Assembly (NCBI GenBank): GCA_019310385.1
Contig: JAFDEK010000003.1
Coordinates: 55,183-119,182 of the forward strand
Source of the DNA: Deltaproteobacteria bacterium
GTDB taxonomy: Bacteria > Myxococcota_A > UBA9160 > UBA4427
DNA: 64,000 bases
Direction: 5' to 3'
Position 1 is the first letter of the stretch. Every line of letters begins with the position of its first letter. A program made the translations under genes and the position numbers. This document shows, piece after piece, positions 9,764 through 18,041 of the stretch. The notes under the pieces were generated by a model. It worked only from the letters and a program-made list of their open reading frames with translations, did not search any database and was not told the origin of the DNA.

Positions 9764-11314
9764 TCAAGGGCCGGCCTTCGGGGGCCGGGCCAGCAGGCTG
9801 GGCGGTGTGCCGGGCAGGGCGCCGAGGTTGCGCCCGACCTGCACGGGCGCGTCGAAGTGGTGGGGGTCGTGGAGCACGAAGTCCGGCAGCGGGTCGCCGT
9901 CGAAGTCGGCGAAGTGAATGACCCCGGCGGTGCTCATCTTCTGGCGGCCGCCCCACTGGGAGAGGGGGCCCTTTGCGTCGCCCAGGTGGATCTCGAGGGC
10001 CTTGCCGCCGCCCGAGGACACGAAGTCGAGGAAGCCGTCGCTGTTGACGTCCACGTTGCCGACCGGGACGAAGCCTCTGAGGCGCAAGGTGTCGAAGTTG
10101 ACGGGCAGAGAGAGCTTCTTTTTCATCCAGGGGCGCTTGCCGAAGTGCTCTTTCTCGTTGTAGCGGTAGATGGCGACGTCGATGTCGATCTCGCGACTCA
10201 TCAGCAGCTCGATGACTTCGAGCATGCTGAACTGGAACTCGATGCTGAATAGCTCGCGGCGGCCGTCGCGATCCATGTCGAAGAGCGCGTTGGAGCCGAT
10301 GCTGGCATTGCTGGTGAGCGTCTGGTCCGGATCTCCGAGCTTCCATTCGCCGCCGTGATTCAGATAGAGGAAGATGGTCGTGGCAGCGTCGGTGAAGCCT
10401 CCCTTCACCTGGGAGATCAGCAGATCGAGTCGGCCGTCGCCGTTGATGTCGGCGATCTCACTGGCGACCCCGCCGGAGCCGCGGATGTGATCGCGCGGCG
10501 CCACGAGCCGTAGGGGCAGCGTGCGGTCCGGCGCCTGGGGATAGCTCCCGTCTTTGCGGCGCAGGAACACGCGAATCTCGTGGCGCGTGGAGGAGACGAT
10601 GTCGATGCGTCCGTCGCCGTCGACGTCTCCGATGGCGAGCTTGGGGACGTCGACGAAGATCTGGAAGTCGCTCTCGATGGCGACGAGCCCCGTGCGGGGG
10701 AGGATGAGGTAGTTGGCGCGCCGCGGCACGTCGAGTCGGGCCCGTACCTCGCCCTTGGGCGAGAGCGCCGTGAGCCGGCCGATCTGGGGGACCAGGATCC
10801 AGGGCTCGTCGCCAAAGTCGTCGTACACGAGGGTATAGGGCTCGAGGCCCCGCTCGTCGTCCGCCAGGCCGACCGTGGTGGGTCCCGGCACCGGTAGCTG
10901 CCAGCTCTTTCCGGAGGCGTCGGCGAGGGAGAGGAGGGTGATGCCTTCGGGCTGCAGCAGGACCAGCTCCGCGCCGGGGCTCTCTTCTACGAGGTCAGCG
11001 ATGTCGTAGACGGCGCTCCATTCGGGAACCCGCAAGGTGTGGTCGGGGCTCTCGGGCAGGGAGCCGTCGGGTCGTTGCAGGTAGACCCGGATGATGCGCC
11101 GCTCCTCGGGGGGAATCCCGAGCAGGACCACCACGAAGAGGTCCGCTCGCCCGTCGCCGTTCAGCTCGGCCAGCTCCGCTGCGACACAGCGGCCGCGATT
11201 GGGAAAGGAGGCGACTTCGAAGAGCTCCTCGGCTGCGGACGGCAGGGCGAAGGCGAAGGCGAGCAGAATCGGGATCCAGGCCAGGGGCACAGAGGCGGTG
11301 CGGGAGCTGCGCAT
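9764..11314 (-). CDS. FG-GAP/VCBS repeat secreted protein
   Basis: N-terminal signal-like segment; repeats NGDGRADLFVVVL, DGDGRIDIVSS, NGDGRLDLLIS, VNSDGFLDFVSSG. Confidence 0.85.
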   Translation of the reverse strand: MRSSRTASVPLAWIPILLAFAFALPSAAEELFEVASFPNRGRCVAAELAELNGDGRADLFVVVLLGIPPEERRIIRVYLQRPDGSLPESPDHTLRVPEWSAVYDIADLVEESPGAELVLLQPEGITLLSLADASGKSWQLPVPGPTTVGLADDERGLEPYTLVYDDFGDEPWILVPQIGRLTALSPKGEVRARLDVPRRANYLILPRTGLVAIESDFQIFVDVPKLAIGDVDGDGRIDIVSSTRHEIRVFLRRKDGSYPQAPDRTLPLRLVAPRDHIRGSGGVASEIADINGDGRLDLLISQVKGGFTDAATTIFLYLNHGGEWKLGDPDQTLTSNASIGSNALFDMDRDGRRELFSIEFQFSMLEVIELLMSREIDIDVAIYRYNEKEHFGKRPWMKKKLSLPVNFDTLRLRGFVPVGNVDVNSDGFLDFVSSGGGKALEIHLGDAKGPLSQWGGRQKMSTAGVIHFADFDGDPLPDFVLHDPHHFDAPVQVGRNLGALPGTPPSLLARPPKAGP

Positions 11315-11361
11315 GGAGGCATGCTAACGCGACTGGCCCCATCGGCGCTGCAGGGGGCCGG

Positions 11362-12135
11362 TCATTCGGGCGTCACGTAGGCGGCGGTGATGCCGCCGTC
11401 CACGCTGAAGGTCGCGCCGGTCGTGTAGGAGGAGTCGTCCGAAGCCAGGAAGAGGGCCGAACGGGCCATTTCCGAGGCTTCGCCGAAGCGGCCCATGGGG
11501 ACATGGACCAGCCGTCGCTGGCGCTTTTCCTCGCTGTCGAGGAAATTCATGAGCAGCTCCGTCCGCAGGGGGCCGGGGCACAGGGCGTTGACCCGGATGT
11601 TCTCGCGGGCGTGCAGGACCGCGAGCTCGCGGGTCATGGCCAGCACGCCTCCTTTGCTCGCCGTGTAGGCGAGCTGGGGCGTGGCGGCGCCGAGCAGGGC
11701 CACGAAGGAGGCGGTGTTGATCACGCTGCCGCCGCCGGCCCGGCGCAGGGCCGGGATGCCGTACTTGCAGCCGAAGAAGACGCCCTTGAGGTTGATCGCC
11801 ATGGTGCGATCCCAGGTGGCCTCCTCGGTCTCCTGGGCGTCGCCGTCCCGGGCGTCCATGATGCCGGCGTTGTTGAAGAGCACGTCGAGGCGGCCGAAGC
11901 GCTCCTCGGCGTGGCGCACCATGCCCTCGCAGTCGGCGCCCCGCGAGACGTCGGCGATCACGCAGCTGGCCTCGCCCCCCGCAGCGACGATCTGCTGCGT
12001 GGTCTCCTCCGCACGGTCGGCGAGCAGGTCGGCGACCACCACCCGCGCGCCCTCGGCGGCGAAGAGCAGGGCCGACTCCCGGCCGATCCCGCTGGCCGCA
12101 CCGGTGATCAGGGCCACCTTTCCTTCGAGTCGCAT
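11362..12135 (-). CDS. SDR family oxidoreductase
   Basis: MRLEGKVALITGAASGIGRESALLFAAEGA, YTASKGG catalytic motif. Confidence 0.92.
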   Translation of the reverse strand: MRLEGKVALITGAASGIGRESALLFAAEGARVVVADLLADRAEETTQQIVAAGGEASCVIADVSRGADCEGMVRHAEERFGRLDVLFNNAGIMDARDGDAQETEEATWDRTMAINLKGVFFGCKYGIPALRRAGGGSVINTASFVALLGAATPQLAYTASKGGVLAMTRELAVLHARENIRVNALCPGPLRTELLMNFLDSEEKRQRRLVHVPMGRFGEASEMARSALFLASDDSSYTTGATFSVDGGITAAYVTPE

Positions 12136-12190
12136 GGGTCGTCTCCCTTCGTTGCGGGCCGCTGGCGCTCTTTCCCTCGTCTTGCGCGGC

Positions 12191-12901
12191 TCAGCCGCAC
12201 TCGTCCGCACGCGACGTGGTGACGAGCCAATCGAAGAGCCGCTGCTGGATCGGATCGTGCTTCGCGGACAGCTCCGGGTGCCACTGCACCGCGACCAGTC
12301 GCGGCTGGTCGGCAAGCTCCACCGCCTCGACGACGCCGTCGGGGGCGCGCGCCACCACCTCGAGGCCGCGACCGAGGCGGTCGACAGCCTGGTGGTGCCA
12401 CGAGACGGCCTCGATCTCCTCGGCCTCGAGGATCGCGGCCAGGCGGCAGCCGGGGTCGACCGAGACCGCGTGAGGGGTGGGCACCCGCGGCGGCAACCGG
12501 TGCAGCACGTCTTCCCCGACGACGTCGGGCAGATGCGCGTGGAGGCTTCCGCCGAGGGCCACGTTCAGGACCTGCAGGCCTCGGCAGATGCACAGAGTCG
12601 GTATCTCGTCCTCGATGGCCGCCAGGGCGAGCTCGAGCTCGTTGGCGTCGCGATCGGCATCGACTCCGTAGGTGGTCTCTACCTGGGGCCCATCCCAGCT
12701 GCGCGGGTCGAGGTCGCCGCCGCCCGCCAGGATGAGACCATCGAGGGCGGCGAGCCACGCGCGCGGCTTTGCCTCGCCCGGCGGCAGCAGCACCGCGACG
12801 CCGCCGGCGTGGCGCACCGCATCGACGTACTCGGCGGGCAGGTCGAAGCGCTGCTCCTCGCCGCGGCCGTAGGCGGTGAGACCGATGATGGGGGCGGGCA
12901 T
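12191..12901 (-). CDS. Gamma-glutamyl-gamma-aminobutyrate hydrolase-like (peptidase C26)
   Basis: LILAGGGDLDPRSW, nucleophile motif TLCICRGLQVLNVALGGSLHAHL, VQWHPE. Confidence 0.9.
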   Translation of the reverse strand: MPAPIIGLTAYGRGEEQRFDLPAEYVDAVRHAGGVAVLLPPGEAKPRAWLAALDGLILAGGGDLDPRSWDGPQVETTYGVDADRDANELELALAAIEDEIPTLCICRGLQVLNVALGGSLHAHLPDVVGEDVLHRLPPRVPTPHAVSVDPGCRLAAILEAEEIEAVSWHHQAVDRLGRGLEVVARAPDGVVEAVELADQPRLVAVQWHPELSAKHDPIQQRLFDWLVTTSRADECG

Positions 12902-12910
12902 TGCTTCCTT

Positions 12911-14305
12911 TCAGATCTGCTCGAAGTAGCGCGCGCGCTCCCAGTCGGTGACGGCGTGGTCGTAGGCGCTCTGCTCGGTGCGGAAGAAGTGCTCGTAGTG
13001 CTCGACCACCTCCGCCCCGAAGGCCTGCCTGGCGAAGTCGCTGGCCGCGAAGGCCTCGGTGGCCTCGGCGAGGCTGCCGGGCAGCTGGGGTAGATGGTCG
13101 GCCGAGTAGACGTCGCCGTCGAAGGAGGGCGGGGGCTCCGTCTGGCGCGCGATGCCGTCGAGGCCCGAAGCCAGGCTGGCCGCGAAGGCCAGGTAGGGGT
13201 TGCAGTCGGCGCCGGGGATGCGGCACTCGATGCGCAGGCTCTGGCCCGCCCCCACCACGCGGAAGCCCGCCGTTCGATTGTCGTGGCTCCACGCGAGGCG
13301 GGTGGGCGCCCAGGAGCCCGAACGGAAGCGCTTGTAGGAGTTCACGGTCGGCGCGTAGAAGACCATCATTTCCGCCGCGTGGGCGATCCAGCCGCCCAGG
13401 AACCAGCGGAAGGCGTCCGAGCAGCGCACGGCACCGAGAGCGTCGTCGCCCGGGAAGGCGTTCGCCTCGCCCGACCACAGGCTCATGTGCAGGTGGCAGC
13501 TGGAGCCGGCACGGTCGGCGAAGGGCTTCGCCATGAAGGTCACGCTGCGCCCCATGGCATCCGCGATCTCCTTCACGCACTGCTTGTAGACGCAGTGGCG
13601 GTCCGCCATGGTGAGCACGTCGCTGTAGCGCACGTTGATCTCGTGCTGGCCCAGGCCCCACTCCCCCTTGGAGTTTTCGACCGGGACGCCCGAGTCGCGC
13701 AGGTGGCGGCGCAAGTTGCCGATCAGCGGCTCCTCCCGGGTGCCCTGAAGGATGTGGTAGTCCTCGATGTACCAGCCCGCCGGCGTCATCGTCGCGTAGC
13801 CGTTCTGGACCGCTTCCGCGTAGGAGTCCTGGAAGGAGTAGAACTCGAGCTCGGAGCCCGCCATGGCGCTCAAGCCCCGGCTCTTTGCCTGCTCGACCTG
13901 CGCCCGGAGGATCGAGCGCGGCGCGATGGAGAGCAGCCCGGAGCCGCCGTCGTCGAAGCCCTCCCGGGCCGCGACGTCGCACTGCACCATGGCGCTTCGC
14001 TCGATCCAGCTCGTGCGCCGCAGGGTCGAGAGATCCGGGAGCAGGTGCACATCTCCGTAGCCTGCCTCCCAGTTGGCGAAGCGGTAGCCCGGGATCGGCT
14101 CCATGCCGACGTCCACGGTGAAGAGGTAGTCGCAGACGTGGGCGCCGTCCTCGATGGCCGCCTCCAGGAAGAAGCCGGCGTCGTAGCGCTTGCCCATGCT
14201 GCGCCCGTAGGGGTCGGTGAAGACCACGAGCACGGTGTCGATGCCGCCCGACTTCGCCTCCCGGGCGAGATCCTCGACGCTCAGCATGCCTGGGATACTG
14301 GTCAT
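12911..14305 (-). CDS. Glutamine synthetase family protein (possible gamma-glutamylpolyamine synthetase)
   Basis: 464 aa; GQHEINVRYSDVLTMADRHCVYK, VTFMAKPFADRAGSSCHLHMSLW, RIECRIPGADCNPYLAFAA. Confidence 0.88.
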   Translation of the reverse strand: MTSIPGMLSVEDLAREAKSGGIDTVLVVFTDPYGRSMGKRYDAGFFLEAAIEDGAHVCDYLFTVDVGMEPIPGYRFANWEAGYGDVHLLPDLSTLRRTSWIERSAMVQCDVAAREGFDDGGSGLLSIAPRSILRAQVEQAKSRGLSAMAGSELEFYSFQDSYAEAVQNGYATMTPAGWYIEDYHILQGTREEPLIGNLRRHLRDSGVPVENSKGEWGLGQHEINVRYSDVLTMADRHCVYKQCVKEIADAMGRSVTFMAKPFADRAGSSCHLHMSLWSGEANAFPGDDALGAVRCSDAFRWFLGGWIAHAAEMMVFYAPTVNSYKRFRSGSWAPTRLAWSHDNRTAGFRVVGAGQSLRIECRIPGADCNPYLAFAASLASGLDGIARQTEPPPSFDGDVYSADHLPQLPGSLAEATEAFAASDFARQAFGAEVVEHYEHFFRTEQSAYDHAVTDWERARYFEQI

Positions 14306-15132
14306 GTCGCCTCCACGGGTTCGCTTCGCAGCTCGGCGTAGACGCCGAAGTGATCGCTGGGCCAGACGCCGTCCTTCTCGTCATTGCACACTACACGGCA
14401 CTGCTCGACCAGCCCGATTCCGTCGCGGCGCGGCATGCCCGTGAAGATGTAATCGATGCGCCGATCGGGCTCGAAGAGCGTGCGGGCATAGGGGTTGCGG
14501 TTCGACCAGGTGATCCCCTTCGCGCCCGTCCCGCCTGCGGCCGCGTCGGGACTGCAAGCCACCCGCCAGGCATCGTTGAAGTAGAGGCTGCGGCCCTCGA
14601 TGGAGTGGAGGCCCGTCATGTAGCGGATCTCGTCGGATTCGGGCTCGGCGTTGAAGTCGCCCACGACGATGGTGGGAAAGCCGTCTCCGGGATGCCACTC
14701 GAGGACGAAGTCGCAGAGCGCGACGACCTGACGCTCGCGCACGGCCCCGTGCTCGAACATCCAATTCAGGTGCGTCACGGTGAAGCAGAGCGGGCCGAAG
14801 GGCGAATCCACCTCCACGGCGAGCGCGGCCCGGGTCTCGCCGTCTCCGCTCTCCGGGAGCTTCAGCTCGGCGCGCTCGCGAAGCGGCCAGCGGCTCGCCA
14901 CGGCGTTGCCGAATTCGATCTTGCGAAAGGGGCCCGCTCGCACGTAGTCGAAGTGGTAGCCGTAGTCGCCGAGGATCTCGACGGCCTGGTGGCTGCCGTT
15001 GCCTCGATAGACCTCCTGCAGCCCGATGAGGTCCGGATCCAGGCGATCGACCCACTCGCGGATGCGCTCGACGCGCTCCGAGTAGGGTCCGGCATCGTGC
15101 CAGAGGTTGAGGCTCAGAACCGAAAGGGACAT
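14302..15132 (-). CDS. Endonuclease/exonuclease/phosphatase family protein
   Basis: MSLSVLSLNLWHD, IGLQEVYRG, VVGDFNAEPES, IDYIFTG, PSDHFGV. Confidence 0.9.
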   Translation of the reverse strand: MSLSVLSLNLWHDAGPYSERVERIREWVDRLDPDLIGLQEVYRGNGSHQAVEILGDYGYHFDYVRAGPFRKIEFGNAVASRWPLRERAELKLPESGDGETRAALAVEVDSPFGPLCFTVTHLNWMFEHGAVRERQVVALCDFVLEWHPGDGFPTIVVGDFNAEPESDEIRYMTGLHSIEGRSLYFNDAWRVACSPDAAAGGTGAKGITWSNRNPYARTLFEPDRRIDYIFTGMPRRDGIGLVEQCRVVCNDEKDGVWPSDHFGVYAELRSEPVEAT

Positions 15133-15211
15133 CGCCCGAGAGACTGACGCCTCGGCCCGCCCGGTGTCAAGCTCGGCCCCCAACAGAAAAGGGGCACATC
15201 GCAAGATTGCG

Positions 15212-16060
15212 TTATTTGATTTCGGTGGGGGCCATGAGTTTGGGGGTTTCGGCGGCGATGATGCGCTCGCAGCGGGACCTCACGTCGGGCTCCATCTCGG
15301 GGTGGGTGCGGATCCAGAAGCGGTCGTCGAGGACCGCTTCGAGCACTTGTTCGGCGACCTGTTGCGGTGTGATGCCGCCGCTGACGAGGTCGCCCAGGAC
15401 CTTGCGCATGGCATCGAGGTTGGGGTCGGATGAATCGGCGGGCGTGCCGGCGGGCTTGTTGCGGTCCGACTCGTGGATGCGGGTCTGCACCCAGCCCGGG
15501 CAGAGCACGGAGACGCCGATCGACGCTCCGGTTGCGCGGAAGTCGTTGAGCAGGGACTCGGAGAGCGCCACCACGGCGTGCTTGGTGACGTTGTAGGGCC
15601 CGAGGAAGGCGGGGCAGGTGAGCCCCGCGATGGAAGCCGTGTTGACCACGTGCCCCGGCTCGCCCGAGGCCACCATGCTCGGCACGAAGGCGTGGATGCC
15701 GTTGATCACACCGACGAGATTGACGCCGATGATCCAGTCCCAGTCCTTGGGCGTCACCTCCCACATGGGTCCGCCTACTCCGACGCCCGCGTTGTTGCAC
15801 AGCAGGTGGGCGCCGCCGAAGCGCGCTTCGCAACGCTCGGCGAGGCCCGCGAGGGCCGAGGGCTCGCGCACGTCGATCACCGCAGACTCGATCTCGCTGC
15901 CCCCTTCAGCGAGCGCCGCCGAGACCGCCTCCAGGGGCTCCTTCTCCACGTCGGCCAGCACGAGCTTCATTCCCGCGGCCGCGAAGCGCTCCGCGAATGC
16001 GCGGCCGATTCCGCTGGCTGCTCCGGTGATGACTGCGACCTTGCCTTCGAGCTCCTGCAC
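15212..16060 (-). CDS. SDR family oxidoreductase
   Basis: MQELEGKVAVITGAASGIGRAFAERFAAAG, NNAGVG, YNVTKHAVVALSE. Confidence 0.93.
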   Translation of the reverse strand: MQELEGKVAVITGAASGIGRAFAERFAAAGMKLVLADVEKEPLEAVSAALAEGGSEIESAVIDVREPSALAGLAERCEARFGGAHLLCNNAGVGVGGPMWEVTPKDWDWIIGVNLVGVINGIHAFVPSMVASGEPGHVVNTASIAGLTCPAFLGPYNVTKHAVVALSESLLNDFRATGASIGVSVLCPGWVQTRIHESDRNKPAGTPADSSDPNLDAMRKVLGDLVSGGITPQQVAEQVLEAVLDDRFWIRTHPEMEPDVRSRCERIIAAETPKLMAPTEIK

Positions 16061-16129
16061 GGGGGGACCTCCTATGGGGGCGAGAGACTTCGCTTAGCCT
16101 ACCACGCGAGGCCTCGGGAAGTCTCCGTT

Positions 16130-17092
16130 TCAGGCAGATCCGGCGCATTCCCGCCGCACACCCTCGCGCAGGTCGATCTTCGCTTCGAAGCCGAGTTCGC
16201 GTTTCGCCCGGTCGACGCGGTAGTCGTACTCCCGCCCGATCACCCGCACCGCGTAGCGCGTGAGGCGCGGCTCCCCGCCGGTCAGTCGGGCGGCGAGCTC
16301 CATGGCCCCGGCCGCGGCCAGTGCGATGGGGTAGGGGAGGTGGCTCCGGGGCGGAGCGACGCCGAGCGCGTCGGCGACACACTCCAGCAGCTCGTTCCAG
16401 CTCGGATTGCCCGGGTTGTTCACGTTGTAGACGCCGCCGACGGCGCGCTCGTCAGCGAGGACGCGGGCGATCAGCTCGGCCACGTCCTCGACATGGACGG
16501 CGTCGACCCGGTTCTCGCCGCTGCCGATGATCCGGGCCCGGCCGCTGCGCAGGTTCTCGACGAGCTTGGGGAGGAACTTGTCGTCCCCCGGGCCGTAGAT
16601 CACCGTGGGGCGCAGGATGGTGAGGTCGATCTCGCCGCGCCGGGCGTACTCGAGCAGCAGCTCCTCGGCCTCGATCTTGGTGTCGCCGTAGGGGTCGCCG
16701 GTCTTGCGAAGGGGTGTGTCCTCGCCGACGGGAACGCCGGGCCTGCGTCCGTAGACCGAGACCGAGCTCAGCTGCACGAAGCGCCGCAGGTCGGCCGCCA
16801 CCGCCGCCGCGACGACGTTGCCGGTTCCGTCGCGGTTGATGCGCCGGCAGCGCTCCAGGGTCTGGCCGTAGCCCACGGCGGCGGCCAGGTGGACGACGGC
16901 GTCGCAGCCCTCGAAGAGCCCCTCGAGACTCTCGGGCCGGGTGATGTCGCCGCGCACCACCGGGCACCCCGCGAGTCCCGCTTCGTCTTCTTCGGGAAGC
17001 AGCAGCACTGTTGCTCGGTGGCCATCGGCCAGGAGCCGGGGCAGGAGGTTGCGGCCGATGAAGCCGCCGGCGCCCGTGACGAAGACCTGCAC
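16130..17092 (-). CDS. NAD-dependent epimerase/dehydratase (extended SDR)
   Basis: GTG start; VQVFVTGAGGFIGRNLLPRLLADGH, GDPYGDTKIEAEELL, LRPTVIYGPGD. Confidence 0.9.
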   Translation of the reverse strand: MQVFVTGAGGFIGRNLLPRLLADGHRATVLLLPEEDEAGLAGCPVVRGDITRPESLEGLFEGCDAVVHLAAAVGYGQTLERCRRINRDGTGNVVAAAVAADLRRFVQLSSVSVYGRRPGVPVGEDTPLRKTGDPYGDTKIEAEELLLEYARRGEIDLTILRPTVIYGPGDDKFLPKLVENLRSGRARIIGSGENRVDAVHVEDVAELIARVLADERAVGGVYNVNNPGNPSWNELLECVADALGVAPPRSHLPYPIALAAAGAMELAARLTGGEPRLTRYAVRVIGREYDYRVDRAKRELGFEAKIDLREGVRRECAGSA

Positions 17093-17135
17093 GCATCCCT
17101 CCCTGCGAGCCGCGACTTCCTTTTGGCCGCGGCGC

Positions 17136-18041
17136 TCAGACCCGGGCTTGGAGACCGTGTCGTGCGAAGTCCGCGCTGAGCTGCTCGTAGAATTCTTCGC
17201 TCGGCGGCCGCAGGCCCAGCGCCACCCGCTCGCTGCCGAGGCGCGGGAGCTTGGCCTCCCACAGGTGGTTGTAGGGCAGCAGCTGCAGGCTGGGTACGCC
17301 GAGCCGGCCGAGCAGCTCGGCGGTGCGCGCCACGTTCTCGGCGTCGGTGTTGCGGCCGGGCACGACGGGCATGCGCACCTCGACGGTCTGCTCGAGCTCG
17401 AGCAGTCGCCCGAGGTTGCCCAGGATCTCGTCGTTCTTGCGTCCCGTGTAGCGGGCGTGCAAGGCGGCGTCGGCCACCTTGAGGTCGAAGAGCCAGAGAT
17501 CCACCCAGCGCAGCAGTGGCTCGATGAGCTCGAACGCGTAGGCGCCCGCGGTCTCCACCGCGACGTGCAGGCCCGCGTTCTTCGCCATGGGGAGGAACTC
17601 GCCCAGGAAGGCGCTCTGCAGCGCTGGCTCGCCGCCGGATAGGGTGAGGCCGCCCCCCGAAGAGTCGAAGAAGGGACGGTCCTTGCACACCTCGACGAGC
17701 AACTCACCTGCGCTCCAGCGCTGGCCGACGAGGCGCAGCGCACTCGAGGGGCAGCGCTCCACGCAGGCGCCGCAATGGGTGCAGCGTGCGAAGTCGATGC
17801 GCCCTTCGCGTCGGGGTGCGAGCGCATCGTCTTCGCAGACGCCCAGGCAGCGGGTGCAGCCCTCGATGCAGCGATCTGGGTAGTAGGCCAGCTCGGGGCC
17901 GGAGCTCATGGCCTCGGGGTTCTGGCACCACTCGCAGGCCAGCCCGCAGCCCTTGAAGAAGACCACCGTGCGAATGCCGGGACCGTCGTGGATGGAGAAG
18001 CGTTGAACGTCGAAGATCGTCGCGCCGGGAGCCCCGCTCAC
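17136..18041 (-). CDS. Glycyl-radical enzyme activase (radical SAM, two-ferredoxin-cluster type)
   Basis: RTVVFFKGCGLACEWCQNPE (CxxxCxxC) followed by CIEGCTRCLGVC and CTHCGACVERC; adjacent to a GRE gene. Confidence 0.93.
   Translation of the reverse strand: MSGAPGATIFDVQRFSIHDGPGIRTVVFFKGCGLACEWCQNPEAMSSGPELAYYPDRCIEGCTRCLGVCEDDALAPRREGRIDFARCTHCGACVERCPSSALRLVGQRWSAGELLVEVCKDRPFFDSSGGGLTLSGGEPALQSAFLGEFLPMAKNAGLHVAVETAGAYAFELIEPLLRWVDLWLFDLKVADAALHARYTGRKNDEILGNLGRLLELEQTVEVRMPVVPGRNTDAENVARTAELLGRLGVPSLQLLPYNHLWEAKLPRLGSERVALGLRPPSEEFYEQLSADFARHGLQARV

Noticed and set aside
12108-14384. 758-aa minus-strand ORF
   Set aside because: Frame-shifted shadow of the GS-like and C26 genes, Arg-rich.
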